NCBI RefSeq assembly: GCF_000260715.1
Contig: NC_017834.1
Span: 992,001 to 1,056,000 of the forward strand
Reading direction: 5' to 3'
Length of the DNA: 64,000 bases
From: Bifidobacterium animalis subsp. animalis ATCC 25527
Lineage (GTDB): Bacteria > Actinomycetota > Actinomycetes > Actinomycetales > Bifidobacteriaceae
A program made the position numbers and the translations under genes. Positions within the stretch are counted from its first letter, which is position 1, and each line of letters starts with the position of its first letter. Under the pieces are notes generated by a model that was not told where the DNA came from, made no database searches, and worked only from the letters and a program-made list of their open reading frames with translations. This document shows positions 19,066 through 27,477 of the stretch, in pieces.

Positions 19066-19469
19066 TTTCGGTTTTACCGGCCGTCATTCGTCTCTTTTTG
19101 CAAAAAAGTGGAGATCCCTCCATAACATCTTGGTTTCAAGAGCGGCAAAACTCGACCACCTCCACGTAGCGGGATTCGTAATATCCGGATTTCCGTTACC
19201 CTTGGGCACCGCTACTTGTGGGCTTGGCATTTTGCCGCTCTTGAAACCAAGATATGCGCGGCCAGTCGATTGCCACCGCCTCTCTTCCGGTAATTGTTCC
19301 GCGACCGTCACCAAATGCCGTGACTGGTTCGCACGGATCAGACTCCTTGTTCAGGTATATGCTTGATGTATTTGCTTATTCAACGTACGCTTCCGGTCGG
19401 TGGACGCCCACATATCGTTCAAAGAATGCTGGCAATGGACGCATTCGACAAGATCGTGCAGAGGAGCTC
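19066..19469. other. 404-bp gap with inverted repeat, no convincing gene
   Basis: The stretch holds a 24-bp inverted repeat (listed separately) and about 215 bp upstream of the ADP-ribosylglycohydrolase start. Small open frames here lack ribosome sites and recognisable protein features. The adenine-rich stretch GCAAAAAAGTGG just after the nuclease-fold gene and a few TATGCT-like sequences near 19360 could include a promoter, but none is convincing. Confidence 0.5.
19127..19253. repeat. 24-bp perfect inverted repeat flanking a 79-bp core
   Basis: The arm at 19127-19150 (starting ATCTTGGTTTCAAGAG) is the exact reverse complement of 19230-19253. Inside, GTAGCGG near 19176 can pair with CCGCTAC near 19210, giving a nested stem. 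The whole could fold into a long hairpin RNA or be a non-coding mobile element remnant of about 127 bp. No target-site duplication or transposase is visible. Confidence 0.7.
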
Positions 19470-20399
19470 ATGAGTCAGATGGGGGATGGAATGACCGGCA
19501 TATTCGGCGCGATCATAGGCGATATCGTCGGCTCGAGATACGAAGCCAATCCAATCAAAACCAAGCATTTCCCGCTGTTCTCCAACGGTTGCCGATTCAC
19601 CGACGACACGGTGATGACCTGCGCGGTAGCCGAGGGCATCATGAATGGCGGTAGCGCAGATGATTTCATTGATGCGATGAAGAAATACGGGCGCATGTAC
19701 CCGAACGCGGGCTATGGTCCCCGGTTCATGCGCTGGCTGTTCTCCGACAGTCGTGAGCCCATCGGCAGTTTCGGCAACGGATCGGCCATGCGCATCTCGC
19801 CTTGTGCGTGGATGATGAACTGCGGATTCACCGCACGGACTGGATTCATGCCCATCGGAGGTCGCGAACTCGCCGAGCGCTCGATCACGGTGACCCACGA
19901 CGATCCCGAAGGTGTTAGAGGAGGGATGGCAGTGGCCGACGCGATCTTCCTCGCGCGATACTACTTCGGTGGCTGCCGCGGTGAACATGAGAGGTCTCTG
20001 GCCGACAATCCTGCCTCATGCAGGCAACGGGTCAAAGACCACATCATCCACGAATACAGGTACAACATGAGCCGATCACTGGGCAAAATCCGTCCAGACT
20101 ACCGGTTCGACGCCACATGCCAAGGTTCTGTGCCAGAGGCCATCACCTGCTTCCTGGAAAGCACCGGCTTCGAGGATGCCATACGCAATGCGGTCTCATT
20201 GGGAGGAGACAGCGATACCCAGGCAGCCATAGCTGCAAGCATTGCACAGGCCGCCTACGGCATTCCCGACAGCATAGCCGAACAGGCGCTCTCCTATCTG
20301 CCCATGCCCTTGCGTGACGTGCTGACCCGATGGGATGCATTCTATAGAGACCTTGACGAGCCGCCGCTCTTTTTCGAGCATCGCCCGTACGGCGCATGA
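19470..20399 (+). CDS. ADP-ribosylglycohydrolase family protein (DraG/ARH-like)
   Basis: The 309-residue protein has the all-helical ADP-ribosylglycohydrolase fold, which removes ADP-ribose from proteins, nucleic acids or small molecules using two Mg ions. Metal-binding motifs are visible: GAIIGDIVGSRYE near the N-terminus, FTDDTVMT (about residue 47), SFGNGSAMRISP, and SLGGDSDTQAAIA near residue 245. The ATG at 19470 follows GAGGAGCT; the open frame further upstream is not supported. It lies in the accessory zone before the BREX island, and the substrate is unknown. Confidence 0.88.
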   Translation: MSQMGDGMTGIFGAIIGDIVGSRYEANPIKTKHFPLFSNGCRFTDDTVMTCAVAEGIMNGGSADDFIDAMKKYGRMYPNAGYGPRFMRWLFSDSREPIGSFGNGSAMRISPCAWMMNCGFTARTGFMPIGGRELAERSITVTHDDPEGVRGGMAVADAIFLARYYFGGCRGEHERSLADNPASCRQRVKDHIIHEYRYNMSRSLGKIRPDYRFDATCQGSVPEAITCFLESTGFEDAIRNAVSLGGDSDTQAAIAASIAQAAYGIPDSIAEQALSYLPMPLRDVLTRWDAFYRDLDEPPLFFEHRPYGA

Positions 20400-20502
20400 A
20401 AATCGAAAGTGGACGTTACGAGGGAATGTCCTATTGCCCTCATTGCAGGAAAGCAGGAATTGTGGGGTGATGATTTGGAGGGTTTTAGATTCAGTTGAAG
20501 AA

Positions 20503-20521
20503 GTAAGTTTTGAAAACTTAC
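20503..20521. promoter_or_regulatory. Palindromic operator candidate upstream of the HxlR gene
   Basis: GTAAGTTTT-G-AAAACTTAC is a perfect 9-bp inverted repeat about 50 bp before the regulator start. GTAA/TTAC half-sites recur just downstream (CGTAAGG and ATTACGTTAC up to 20548). HxlR proteins are dimers that bind such palindromes, so autoregulation is likely by inference. Confidence 0.55.
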
Positions 20522-20559
20522 TATTCGTAAGGTTATTATATTACGTTACTTTCATCTGA

Positions 20560-20565
20560 TACACT
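20560..20565 (+). promoter_or_regulatory. Candidate -10 element giving a leaderless HxlR mRNA
   Basis: TACACT ends six bases before the ATG at 20572, and no Shine-Dalgarno sequence precedes that ATG. Transcription would start at or next to the A of the start codon, so the message is probably leaderless, a common arrangement in actinobacteria. The -35 region is AT-rich and poorly defined. Confidence 0.4.
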
Positions 20566-20571
20566 ACCAGC

Positions 20572-20916
20572 ATGGAACAACTCGATATCTTCGCAAAGGA
20601 CTGCCCCGCACGCTTCCCACTGCAGGTGATCAGCGGCAAATGGGGGCTGCTCGTCATTCTGGCCCTCGAGAAGAAACCGCTGCGTTTCAGTGAATTGGTG
20701 CATAACATCGGCGGCATCAGCGAGCGCATGGCTTCGCAGACGCTCAAGTACCTGGAGCAGATTGGCGTGGTTCGTCGCGAGGTGCTGCAGCGTTCGAAGC
20801 CACCGCAGGTCTATTATGAGTTGACGTCGTTGGGTCGGCGGTTTCTCAAGCCGCTTGGCGAGCTGGTCGAGACAGTGAGTGCGCATGTGGACACGATGGC
20901 GTATCACCGTAGCTGA
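20572..20916 (+). CDS. HxlR family winged helix-turn-helix transcriptional regulator
   Basis: This 114-residue protein is a small dimeric DNA-binding regulator of the HxlR group. The family pattern is clear: CPARFPLQVISGKWGLLVILAL, then RFSELVHNIGGISERMASQTLKYLEQIGVVRREV (recognition helix around residues 46-60), then the wing PPQVYYELTSLGRRFLKPL. Many members sense redox or electrophile stress; a Cys at residue 10 fits but does not prove that. No divergent oxidoreductase gene is present, which is unusual for this family. An operator-like palindrome lies upstream. Confidence 0.9.
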   Translation: MEQLDIFAKDCPARFPLQVISGKWGLLVILALEKKPLRFSELVHNIGGISERMASQTLKYLEQIGVVRREVLQRSKPPQVYYELTSLGRRFLKPLGELVETVSAHVDTMAYHRS

Positions 20917-21099
20917 TTCCGTATGACTGTACGTGCGAATTGGATTCCAAATCATGTCCGCGATGCCAATCATTACATTTCATTTCATCGCATCTCATCG
21001 ACGCAAAAAGGGACATTCTGACGCTGGAGGTGTCTCCTCTTACGTCTTGGAGAGAGCGTATCAGTCAATTGGCGATGCCCGTACAATCATGGAGGTGGT

Positions 21100-21633
21100 A
21101 TGACTGAGGAACCATTGAGTCTTGAGCTCGAAGATACCGAATGGCCGTTCGAATATATTGATCATGATCGACCAATCGCGCGGGCCATCGTCATCGATGC
21201 TCACGCGTACTTCTATTTTCTGCGGGTGCAGCGTACCGATATCTTCGGCAATGCGGTGACGATCGAAACCTCCGGAGGAGGCATCGAACCAGGTGAGACT
21301 CCCACGGAGGCGGTGATGCGCGAGGTTAGGGAGGAGCTTGGAGCTGAGATTGAGATTCTCGGCGAGATTGGCTTGATCAGTGATTACTATAATCGGATTC
21401 ACCGCCATAATATCAATCACTACTACCTGTGCCAGGCGCTTTCGTTCGGCGAGACGAATCTGACGGAGCTGGAGCGGACGAGATTCAATCTGTCTACATT
21501 GAAGCTCACCTATGCGCAGGCCGTCGCCGAATACAGGAGATGCGAGGATTCCAAGCTCGGCAGACTGATTGCGGCACGTGAGCTGCCAATGCTGGAGCGA
21601 GCATGGGGCATGCTCGGAAAGTTGGGATATTAG
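21100..21633 (+). CDS. Nudix hydrolase
   Basis: The 177-residue protein hydrolyses a nucleoside diphosphate linked to another group. The Nudix box GGGIEPGETPTEAVMREVREELG (about residues 66-88) fits GX5EX7REUXEEXGU, with the catalytic REVREE helix intact. The start follows GGAGGTGGT. Substrate is unknown. Proximity to an ADP-ribosylglycohydrolase 0.7 kb upstream makes ADP-ribose one candidate, by inference only. Confidence 0.88.
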   Translation: MTEEPLSLELEDTEWPFEYIDHDRPIARAIVIDAHAYFYFLRVQRTDIFGNAVTIETSGGGIEPGETPTEAVMREVREELGAEIEILGEIGLISDYYNRIHRHNINHYYLCQALSFGETNLTELERTRFNLSTLKLTYAQAVAEYRRCEDSKLGRLIAARELPMLERAWGMLGKLGY

Positions 21634-21639
21634 TGAGAT

Positions 21640-22077
21640 TCAGGTGTCAATGCGCGTGAGTTCGGCGAGCGCCTTGTTGCGGTAGGTCAGGTCGTCGCGC
21701 GGTGTGAATCCGAGCCGTTGCCAGAACGCGTTGCCATCCGCGTTGCGAGCGAAGACGACGAGCGCCACCTTGGCAATCCCCTCGTCGGTGAGCGCATGCA
21801 ACGCCGCTTCGACGAGCGCGGTGCCGATGCCCTGGTGGCGGTGGTCGGGACTGATCGCGGTATGGTAGATGTATCCGCGTCGCCCATCATGCCCGGCGAT
21901 GATGACGCCGGTGATGCGCCCGTCGCGCTCGTCCACGAAGCATGTGGTCGGGTTGCGCGCCAGATATTTGGCGATGCCGTCGCGTGAGTCGTCGATGGTG
22001 TTGAGTCCCATGCCGGCGCATGTCATCCAGCATGCGTAAACGGCGTCGTAGTCGTCGATCGTCATTGGTCGGATCAT
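21640..22077 (-). CDS. GNAT family N-acetyltransferase
   Basis: The 145-residue protein has the GNAT acetyl-CoA fold. The pyrophosphate-binding motif A is ISPDHRHQGIGTALVEAAL (about residues 74-92), followed by the motif B region NAFWQRLGF. The pattern is close to small ribosomal-protein or generic acetyltransferases. The ATG follows GGAGGGATC. It converges on the Nudix gene with only 6 bp between the stop codons and is divergent from the BREX operon. Confidence 0.88.
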   Translation of the reverse strand: MIRPMTIDDYDAVYACWMTCAGMGLNTIDDSRDGIAKYLARNPTTCFVDERDGRITGVIIAGHDGRRGYIYHTAISPDHRHQGIGTALVEAALHALTDEGIAKVALVVFARNADGNAFWQRLGFTPRDDLTYRNKALAELTRIDT

Positions 22078-22386
22078 TGATGGATCCCTCCATGAGTATT
22101 AGCGTTTGTGAGCATTATGTCTGTTGTTGCGTATCGTACACACATATAAAGAGCCAGGGTGCGGGTGGATTTTGCCATGTGGACTGGGCTAAAGGTTTAT
22201 AGGGATTGTTGCTTGACTACTCGCGCTATATCTTTTTAGCTCGCTGGTGCGCAGGGCAAGGAACGCCATTCGTTGCTGTACTTGGTTATACTTGGTTATA
22301 CGTGGTTATATCCAGTTATATTTCGTTGTCAGTATTGGCTACACTGTTTAGCTGCACAAACAGATGAATGCCTGGAGGGTGGTACT
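22078..22386. promoter_or_regulatory. 309-bp BREX promoter region
   Basis: The region between the GNAT gene and brxA is AT-richer than its surroundings and holds four phased 10-bp repeats (listed separately). TTGACT at 22213 could be a -35 element. TACACT at 22340-22345, just after the repeats, could be a -10. No protein-coding frame with a ribosome site is seen. The frame of brxA extends back to 22273 through the repeats but is not supported as coding. Confidence 0.5.
22281..22320. repeat. Four tandem 10-bp repeats upstream of brxA
   Basis: The units are CTTGGTTATA, CTTGGTTATA, CGTGGTTATA and TCCAGTTATA, with GTTATA kept in all four. A 10-bp period puts the sites on the same face of the DNA helix, which suits cooperative regulator binding. 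They end about 20 bp before the candidate -10 TACACT. Confidence 0.75.
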
Positions 22387-23064
22387 ATGCGCGAGCGTTG
22401 GGGGGCTGAACGCCCTCAGCAGGATGCACGCTATCGCCTCTCCTTCACCGTTGGTGGTCTACTGGCGACACAGAGTGTGGTGTGCGCACGCTATTTTCTT
22501 TCCCGTCACCCACAAATGGATACATTGACCGTTCAGACGGGCGCAGCGATTGTCTCTATCCGCGATGAGATCGTCGATATCAATGCGCTGGCAATCCGTA
22601 CCGCGTCCGCGAACAAACGCATCACAGCTGAGGTATGCAAACGGCTGAGCACGTTGTCCTATGAGGAACTTGGCTTTCTGGCTTCGGACCGATCCTCCCC
22701 GCAGGATCGGCGTTATCTGCTGTGGATCGCGATGTGCCGGTATTACCTGTTCGTCGGCGAGTTCGCCTCCGAGGTGCTCCGCGAGCGCTTCCTGCTCGGC
22801 GAGACGATCTCTCTTGCCGACTATGACCGTTTCGTGCTCAACAAGGCGTTGTGGCATCCGGAGCTCGAGTCGGTCAGCACGGCGACGGCGTCGAAGCTGC
22901 GCGGCAACGTGTTCAAGGCGATGCGCGAGGCGGAGCTCATCGAGGGCGGTCCCCGTGGCGCCTGTGCGATTGTCCCCGCCGTGCCCGGCCATACGTTGTC
23001 CGAAATGGAGGGGCCGGACGCCGCTTCGCTGCTGTTCCTCCCTGTCCGTGGTCTAGTGAACTGA
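22387..23064 (+). CDS. brxA: BREX protein BrxA (DUF1819)
   Basis: This 225-residue protein is the first gene of type 1 BREX. BrxA is a small helical DNA-binding protein of the complex. Family blocks are clear: YRLSFTVGGLLATQS near the N-terminus, RTASANKRITAEVCKRLSTLS (about 68-90), DRRYLLWIAMCRYYLFVGEFASEVLRERFL (about 105-135), and DYDRFVLNKALWHPELE. The ATG at 22387 follows GGAGGGTGG; the longer frame from 22273 would translate the promoter repeats and is rejected. Its stop is 6 bp from the brxB start. Confidence 0.92.
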   Translation: MRERWGAERPQQDARYRLSFTVGGLLATQSVVCARYFLSRHPQMDTLTVQTGAAIVSIRDEIVDINALAIRTASANKRITAEVCKRLSTLSYEELGFLASDRSSPQDRRYLLWIAMCRYYLFVGEFASEVLRERFLLGETISLADYDRFVLNKALWHPELESVSTATASKLRGNVFKAMREAELIEGGPRGACAIVPAVPGHTLSEMEGPDAASLLFLPVRGLVN

Positions 23065-23070
23065 GGTCAT

Positions 23071-23778
23071 ATGCAATCGTATTCCTTCTCCGGCTATGAT
23101 GCGCTCCTGTCCGACGGATCCTACGACGCGACCAAGGATTTCGAACATGTGTTCGAAGTCATGTCGCAGCCGTCGTTCCTGCATATGACCGGTCTGGGCG
23201 GCGAGCAGCCGTTCTACATCTGCGACTATCCGGCGGAACGCGAGCTCGAGGTGCGCCGATGTATCGATACGCTTGCTGCACGTCTGCGCACGACGAAGTA
23301 CGCGGACGGCTCTCCCGCCCCCAGCATCCTGCGCATCGACCTGTTCGACAACGTATGCGAGTTCCTCAGGCACCGCGGCGTGCTCGAGCGCGTCATCGCC
23401 CTCGAACCGCGTCGGCATACGCAGATCTCCTCCGATCCGATGCTCGACGGGTTCCTCGGGCTGCTCGTCAACATGGTGAACGCGACGACGAACAACCTGT
23501 ACGACTTCCTCGCCGAACATTACGAGCAGGCGTTCAAGAACGGCGAGGCGGACATCGTGTTCATCACCGGCATCGGCGCCGTCTACCCCTATGTGCGCGG
23601 CCACACGCTGCTCAACAACCTGCAGGGGCGCATCGAGGACAGCCCCCTCGTCATGTTTTTCCCCGGCACCTATGCGCAGAGTTCCGCGTCCGGCTCGTCG
23701 ATGCGCCTGTACGACCGGATCGAAGCGGAGAACTACTACCGAGCGAAGAACATCCGGGACGTGGCCATCATCAGCTGA
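23071..23778 (+). CDS. brxB: BREX protein BrxB (DUF1788)
   Basis: The 235-residue protein belongs to the DUF1788 family found in BREX types 1 and others. It is required for defence in tested systems, though its biochemical role is not settled. Typical blocks are RIDLFDNVCEFLRHRGVLE in the middle, DIVFITGIGAVYPYVRGHTLLNNL, and PLVMFFPGTY near residue 205. The ribosome site GAGGT overlaps the brxA stop codon, so brxA and brxB are translationally coupled. Confidence 0.92.
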   Translation: MQSYSFSGYDALLSDGSYDATKDFEHVFEVMSQPSFLHMTGLGGEQPFYICDYPAERELEVRRCIDTLAARLRTTKYADGSPAPSILRIDLFDNVCEFLRHRGVLERVIALEPRRHTQISSDPMLDGFLGLLVNMVNATTNNLYDFLAEHYEQAFKNGEADIVFITGIGAVYPYVRGHTLLNNLQGRIEDSPLVMFFPGTYAQSSASGSSMRLYDRIEAENYYRAKNIRDVAIIS

Positions 23779-23838
23779 CAGCGCCGCACACCGACGACTC
23801 GACGAACAGGCATAGAAGGAAGAAGGAAGGGAATCTCC

Positions 23839-26800
23839 ATGGACGACACGATCGCACTCAAAGGCATCTTCGCGAAGGACATCGACCGGCGCATCAACGG
23901 CGTGATCAAGGCGCACGACGACAGGGTCCTCGGTCAGGAGATCGACGAATACGTGCTGACGAACGAGATCCAGCGTAACCTCGAGAAGTTCCTGGACGCC
24001 TACGACGACCCCGACAACCACGTGGACAACGGCGCATGGATCTCGGGCTTCTTCGGCTCGGGCAAATCGCACCTGCTCAAGATGCTCTCCTTCATCCTCG
24101 GCACCGTGCCGCACGCCCTCATCGACAAGAACGGCGTCCCGTCGATCCCTTCACGCGAGCGCATCGTGCGCACGATGATGGACAAGGCGCACGATCAGGA
24201 CAACCTCGAGCTCGAGGGCCTGCTCGACCGTTCGCTGCGCATCCCCGCCACGTCGATGCTGTTCAACATCGACCAGAAGGCGGACAAAAGCAAGCAGGCG
24301 CCGCTGCTGTTCACGTTCATCGACGTCTTCAACGCCGCATGCGGCTACAGCGGAGGCAACCGCAGTGTGGCGCGCTTCGAACGCGACCTCGACGCCAACG
24401 GCAAGTACAAGGCGTTCAAGCAGGCGTTCGAGGCCCGTGCCGGCAAGTCGTGGCAGGAGGGGCGCGACGAGGCCATCCTGTGGGATCCGGAGATCGGGCA
24501 GGCCTATGCGGACGTGACGGGCGGCGAACCGCAGGCCGACATCATCGGACGGTACGAGAACGGCTTCTCGGCGAGTGTCGACTCGTTCACTAACGACGTC
24601 GTCGACTGGCTCGACCGCCAGTCCCCCGACCACCGCGTCCTGTTCATGGTCGACGAGGTCGGCCAGTTCATCGGCGACGACACGCACCGCATGCTCGATC
24701 TGCAGTCGATTGCCGAGGACCTGAACGCGAAGACGAACGGGCGCGCATGGATCGTCGTCACCTCCCAGGAGAACCTCGACACGATCATCTCCAACCAGAG
24801 CCATCGACAGGGCAACGACTTCTCGAAGATCCAGGGCCGTTTCTCGATCAAGCTCAAGCTCGACAGCGCCGACACGATGGAGGTGATCCAGAAGCGCCTG
24901 CTCGCCAAGAAACCCGAATACGTCCCCGAACTCGAGGACCTGTGGGAGCTCAAGCACGACGACATGCGCACACTGTTCGAGTTCAACGCCGACACGCACG
25001 TCCAGGACAACAAGGCCGGGACGGAACCGGACTTCGTCGCCTCCTATCCGTTCCTCAACTACGAGTTCGGTCTGCTGCAGTCCGCGTTCCATGCGATGAG
25101 CGACTTCGGCATGTTCAGCGGCAGGCACTCCTCGGTCGGCGAACGTTCGATGCTGTCCGCATGGAGCGCGACGTTGCAGGCCACGGCCGACGAACGCCTC
25201 GGCTATCTCGTCCCCTTCGACCGCCTCTTCGACGGCATCAAGGACATCCTGCAAAGCACGCAGACGCATCGCATCACCGAAGCCGACCAACGCCTCGACC
25301 CGGATGTGCACGACCTCGGCGTGCGCCTGCTCAAGGTGCTGCTCATGGTCAAGCACGTCAGGGACTTCAAGGCGACGCCCCACAACCTGCGCATCCTGCT
25401 GACTGACGGCTTCGACGTGGACATCACCGACCTTGAACGACGCATCCGCGACACGCTCACCGTGCTGGAGAACCACACGTACGTGCAGCGCATCGACAAT
25501 GTCTACACCTACCTGACCAACGAGGAACAGGACATCGAGCAGGAAATCAAGAACACCGACATCGACGACGGCGCCGTGACGAAATACCTCAGGGAGACCT
25601 TCGTCGACACGGTCAAGACGCTCAGGATCGTCTACGGCAAGCAGCAGACGCCGTTCAGTTACACGCTCAGCATCGACGGCATCGCCCAAGGACGCGCCGA
25701 ACCGATCGGACTGGACCTGCGGACGCACGCTGACGATGTCTCCGACCTCATGCTTCAGACAAGCGGCGACAGGAGCACGATCTCGCTGCTGCTCGACCAG
25801 AGCGACGCTAACCTGTTCAACGACATCCGCATGATCGTCAAGACCGACACGTTCCTCAAACGCAACCTCGACGCCACGGACAGGACCTCAACGCGTCAAA
25901 CCATCATCATGGCGAAACAGGCGCGGAAGGAAGCGCAGGAGCACGCCGTACGCGACCGCGTGCGGCAGGCGATCGCGAAGGGCTCGTTCTACTACGACGG
26001 CGCCGCGGCGGACGTGCCCGGATCCGACGCGGCGACCAGGATCACGACGGCGATGAGCGACGTGATCAGGAACCACTACTCCAACTATGCGATGCTCGGC
26101 GATCTCGTCTACCATGACAACGAGATCGACGCCTACCGTGCAGCCGGGGCGGACGAGGAAGGCCGCAAACTCGTCGGTATCGACAGCCAGATCCAACGCA
26201 TCGCGCCGATTACCGGCGACATCGTAGACACGCTCACACTTAAAACCAATCAAAGGACGACGGTGAGCGTCAAGGACCTCATCGGCATCTATCATGAGGC
26301 GCCCTACGGATGGCCAGACGACATCATGCTGTGCATGCTCGCCTACCTGTACGGGGCGCACCGCGTCGAACTGGGCATCGACGCGCATCCGATCACGAAC
26401 ACGCAGCTCGTAGCATTGCTGCGCAACGCAAGGAAACGCGAATCGATCATCGTCACGCTCCCGAAGCGGGTTGACCCTACACACGTCAAGCGGCTGGAGG
26501 AGTTCGCGAGCACCTTCCTCGACGGCCTGCGCCGCGGGCCGGGCGTCGACGCGCAGCAGTTCGCCCAGCAGGTGTTCGAGGGCATCGAGAACCGACTGGA
26601 CGAGATCAGGGATCTGCGGACGTCCCACCGCGAGGACAAGGCGATCGTCGACCAGCTCGACGGCCCCGTCACCATGCTGTACTACGTCGTGCGCCAGCAG
26701 TCTCCCTGGCTGCTGGAGGGGTTCACTGACGCGGACAGCGACTACGGATACGAGGCGGTGCTCGAGGCGGACGAGGACGTCATTCGCCCGATCCTCGAGT

Positions 26801-27477
26801 TCTTCAGCGGCAAGCAGTTCCGCATGTTCAGGGACAGCCGGCGATGGCTGCAGGACAACCATCCGAACATCACCGTATGCGCCACCGATGAGACCGGACA
26901 GCTGCAAGCGCAGGCGCAGGCGCTGCTCGACGACCCAGACGTCTACCGCGGCTCCAAAACGCGGCGGCTCAAGGAGCTCGTCGACCGGCTGCGCGCAATC
27001 GTCGACGAACAGGTGAATCATGAGCGCACCATGGCGCTGACGAAGCTTGACGCAATCGTCTCTGAATTGAAGGATTCCCCCCAGTACCGCGAGGCCACCG
27101 AGGACGCGCAGCATATGGCTGAACGCAGACTGGAGGGCGAACGCACATGGTTCGAAAACGCATCCGATATCAGCGCCATGCATGTACGCGTCGAACAGGT
27201 GTCCGTGAAGCTGCGTCCGAGCCTGTACAACGAACTGGCCGCGCATCCTCGAACGCCAGCAGTGCAAGAGCCGGCACATGCCGAGACGACGCCCGCGCCG
27301 GACCATGCACCGGCCGTAATCAAACCGACACGGCGTCATGTCATCACGATGGACTCCGTCTCCAAGCCGTCGGGGTTCAGCTCGCTGAGGACGAAGGATG
27401 ATGTCGACGAGTACCTCGACGAGTACCGCCGGCATCTGATCGAGGCCATTGAGAACGGAAACGAGATCCTGCTATGA
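23839..27477 (+). CDS. brxC: BREX large ATPase BrxC
   Basis: The 1212-residue P-loop ATPase is essential for BREX defence and is related to replication initiation (ORC/Cdc6-like) ATPases. The Walker A sequence GFFGSGKSH lies at about residues 70-78, and Walker B-like VLFMVDEVGQFIG at about 265. The N-terminus KGIFAKDIDRRINGVIKAHD is typical of BrxC (also called PglY-like in other subtypes). Long helical regions follow, with a Pro/Ala-rich linker around residues 1145-1165. The ATG follows GGAAGGGAA. Its last bases overlap the pglX start. Confidence 0.95.
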   Translation: MDDTIALKGIFAKDIDRRINGVIKAHDDRVLGQEIDEYVLTNEIQRNLEKFLDAYDDPDNHVDNGAWISGFFGSGKSHLLKMLSFILGTVPHALIDKNGVPSIPSRERIVRTMMDKAHDQDNLELEGLLDRSLRIPATSMLFNIDQKADKSKQAPLLFTFIDVFNAACGYSGGNRSVARFERDLDANGKYKAFKQAFEARAGKSWQEGRDEAILWDPEIGQAYADVTGGEPQADIIGRYENGFSASVDSFTNDVVDWLDRQSPDHRVLFMVDEVGQFIGDDTHRMLDLQSIAEDLNAKTNGRAWIVVTSQENLDTIISNQSHRQGNDFSKIQGRFSIKLKLDSADTMEVIQKRLLAKKPEYVPELEDLWELKHDDMRTLFEFNADTHVQDNKAGTEPDFVASYPFLNYEFGLLQSAFHAMSDFGMFSGRHSSVGERSMLSAWSATLQATADERLGYLVPFDRLFDGIKDILQSTQTHRITEADQRLDPDVHDLGVRLLKVLLMVKHVRDFKATPHNLRILLTDGFDVDITDLERRIRDTLTVLENHTYVQRIDNVYTYLTNEEQDIEQEIKNTDIDDGAVTKYLRETFVDTVKTLRIVYGKQQTPFSYTLSIDGIAQGRAEPIGLDLRTHADDVSDLMLQTSGDRSTISLLLDQSDANLFNDIRMIVKTDTFLKRNLDATDRTSTRQTIIMAKQARKEAQEHAVRDRVRQAIAKGSFYYDGAAADVPGSDAATRITTAMSDVIRNHYSNYAMLGDLVYHDNEIDAYRAAGADEEGRKLVGIDSQIQRIAPITGDIVDTLTLKTNQRTTVSVKDLIGIYHEAPYGWPDDIMLCMLAYLYGAHRVELGIDAHPITNTQLVALLRNARKRESIIVTLPKRVDPTHVKRLEEFASTFLDGLRRGPGVDAQQFAQQVFEGIENRLDEIRDLRTSHREDKAIVDQLDGPVTMLYYVVRQQSPWLLEGFTDADSDYGYEAVLEADEDVIRPILEFFSGKQFRMFRDSRRWLQDNHPNITVCATDETGQLQAQAQALLDDPDVYRGSKTRRLKELVDRLRAIVDEQVNHERTMALTKLDAIVSELKDSPQYREATEDAQHMAERRLEGERTWFENASDISAMHVRVEQVSVKLRPSLYNELAAHPRTPAVQEPAHAETTPAPDHAPAVIKPTRRHVITMDSVSKPSGFSSLRTKDDVDEYLDEYRRHLIEAIENGNEILL

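Noticed and set aside
19058..19366. 102-codon open frame spanning the inverted repeat
   Set aside because: It overlaps the end of the nuclease-fold gene, crosses both arms of the inverted repeat, and has no ribosome site or family features.
22281..22320. Possible CRISPR-like repeats
   Set aside because: The units are 10 bp and adjacent, with no spacers and no cas genes nearby. They fit a regulatory array.
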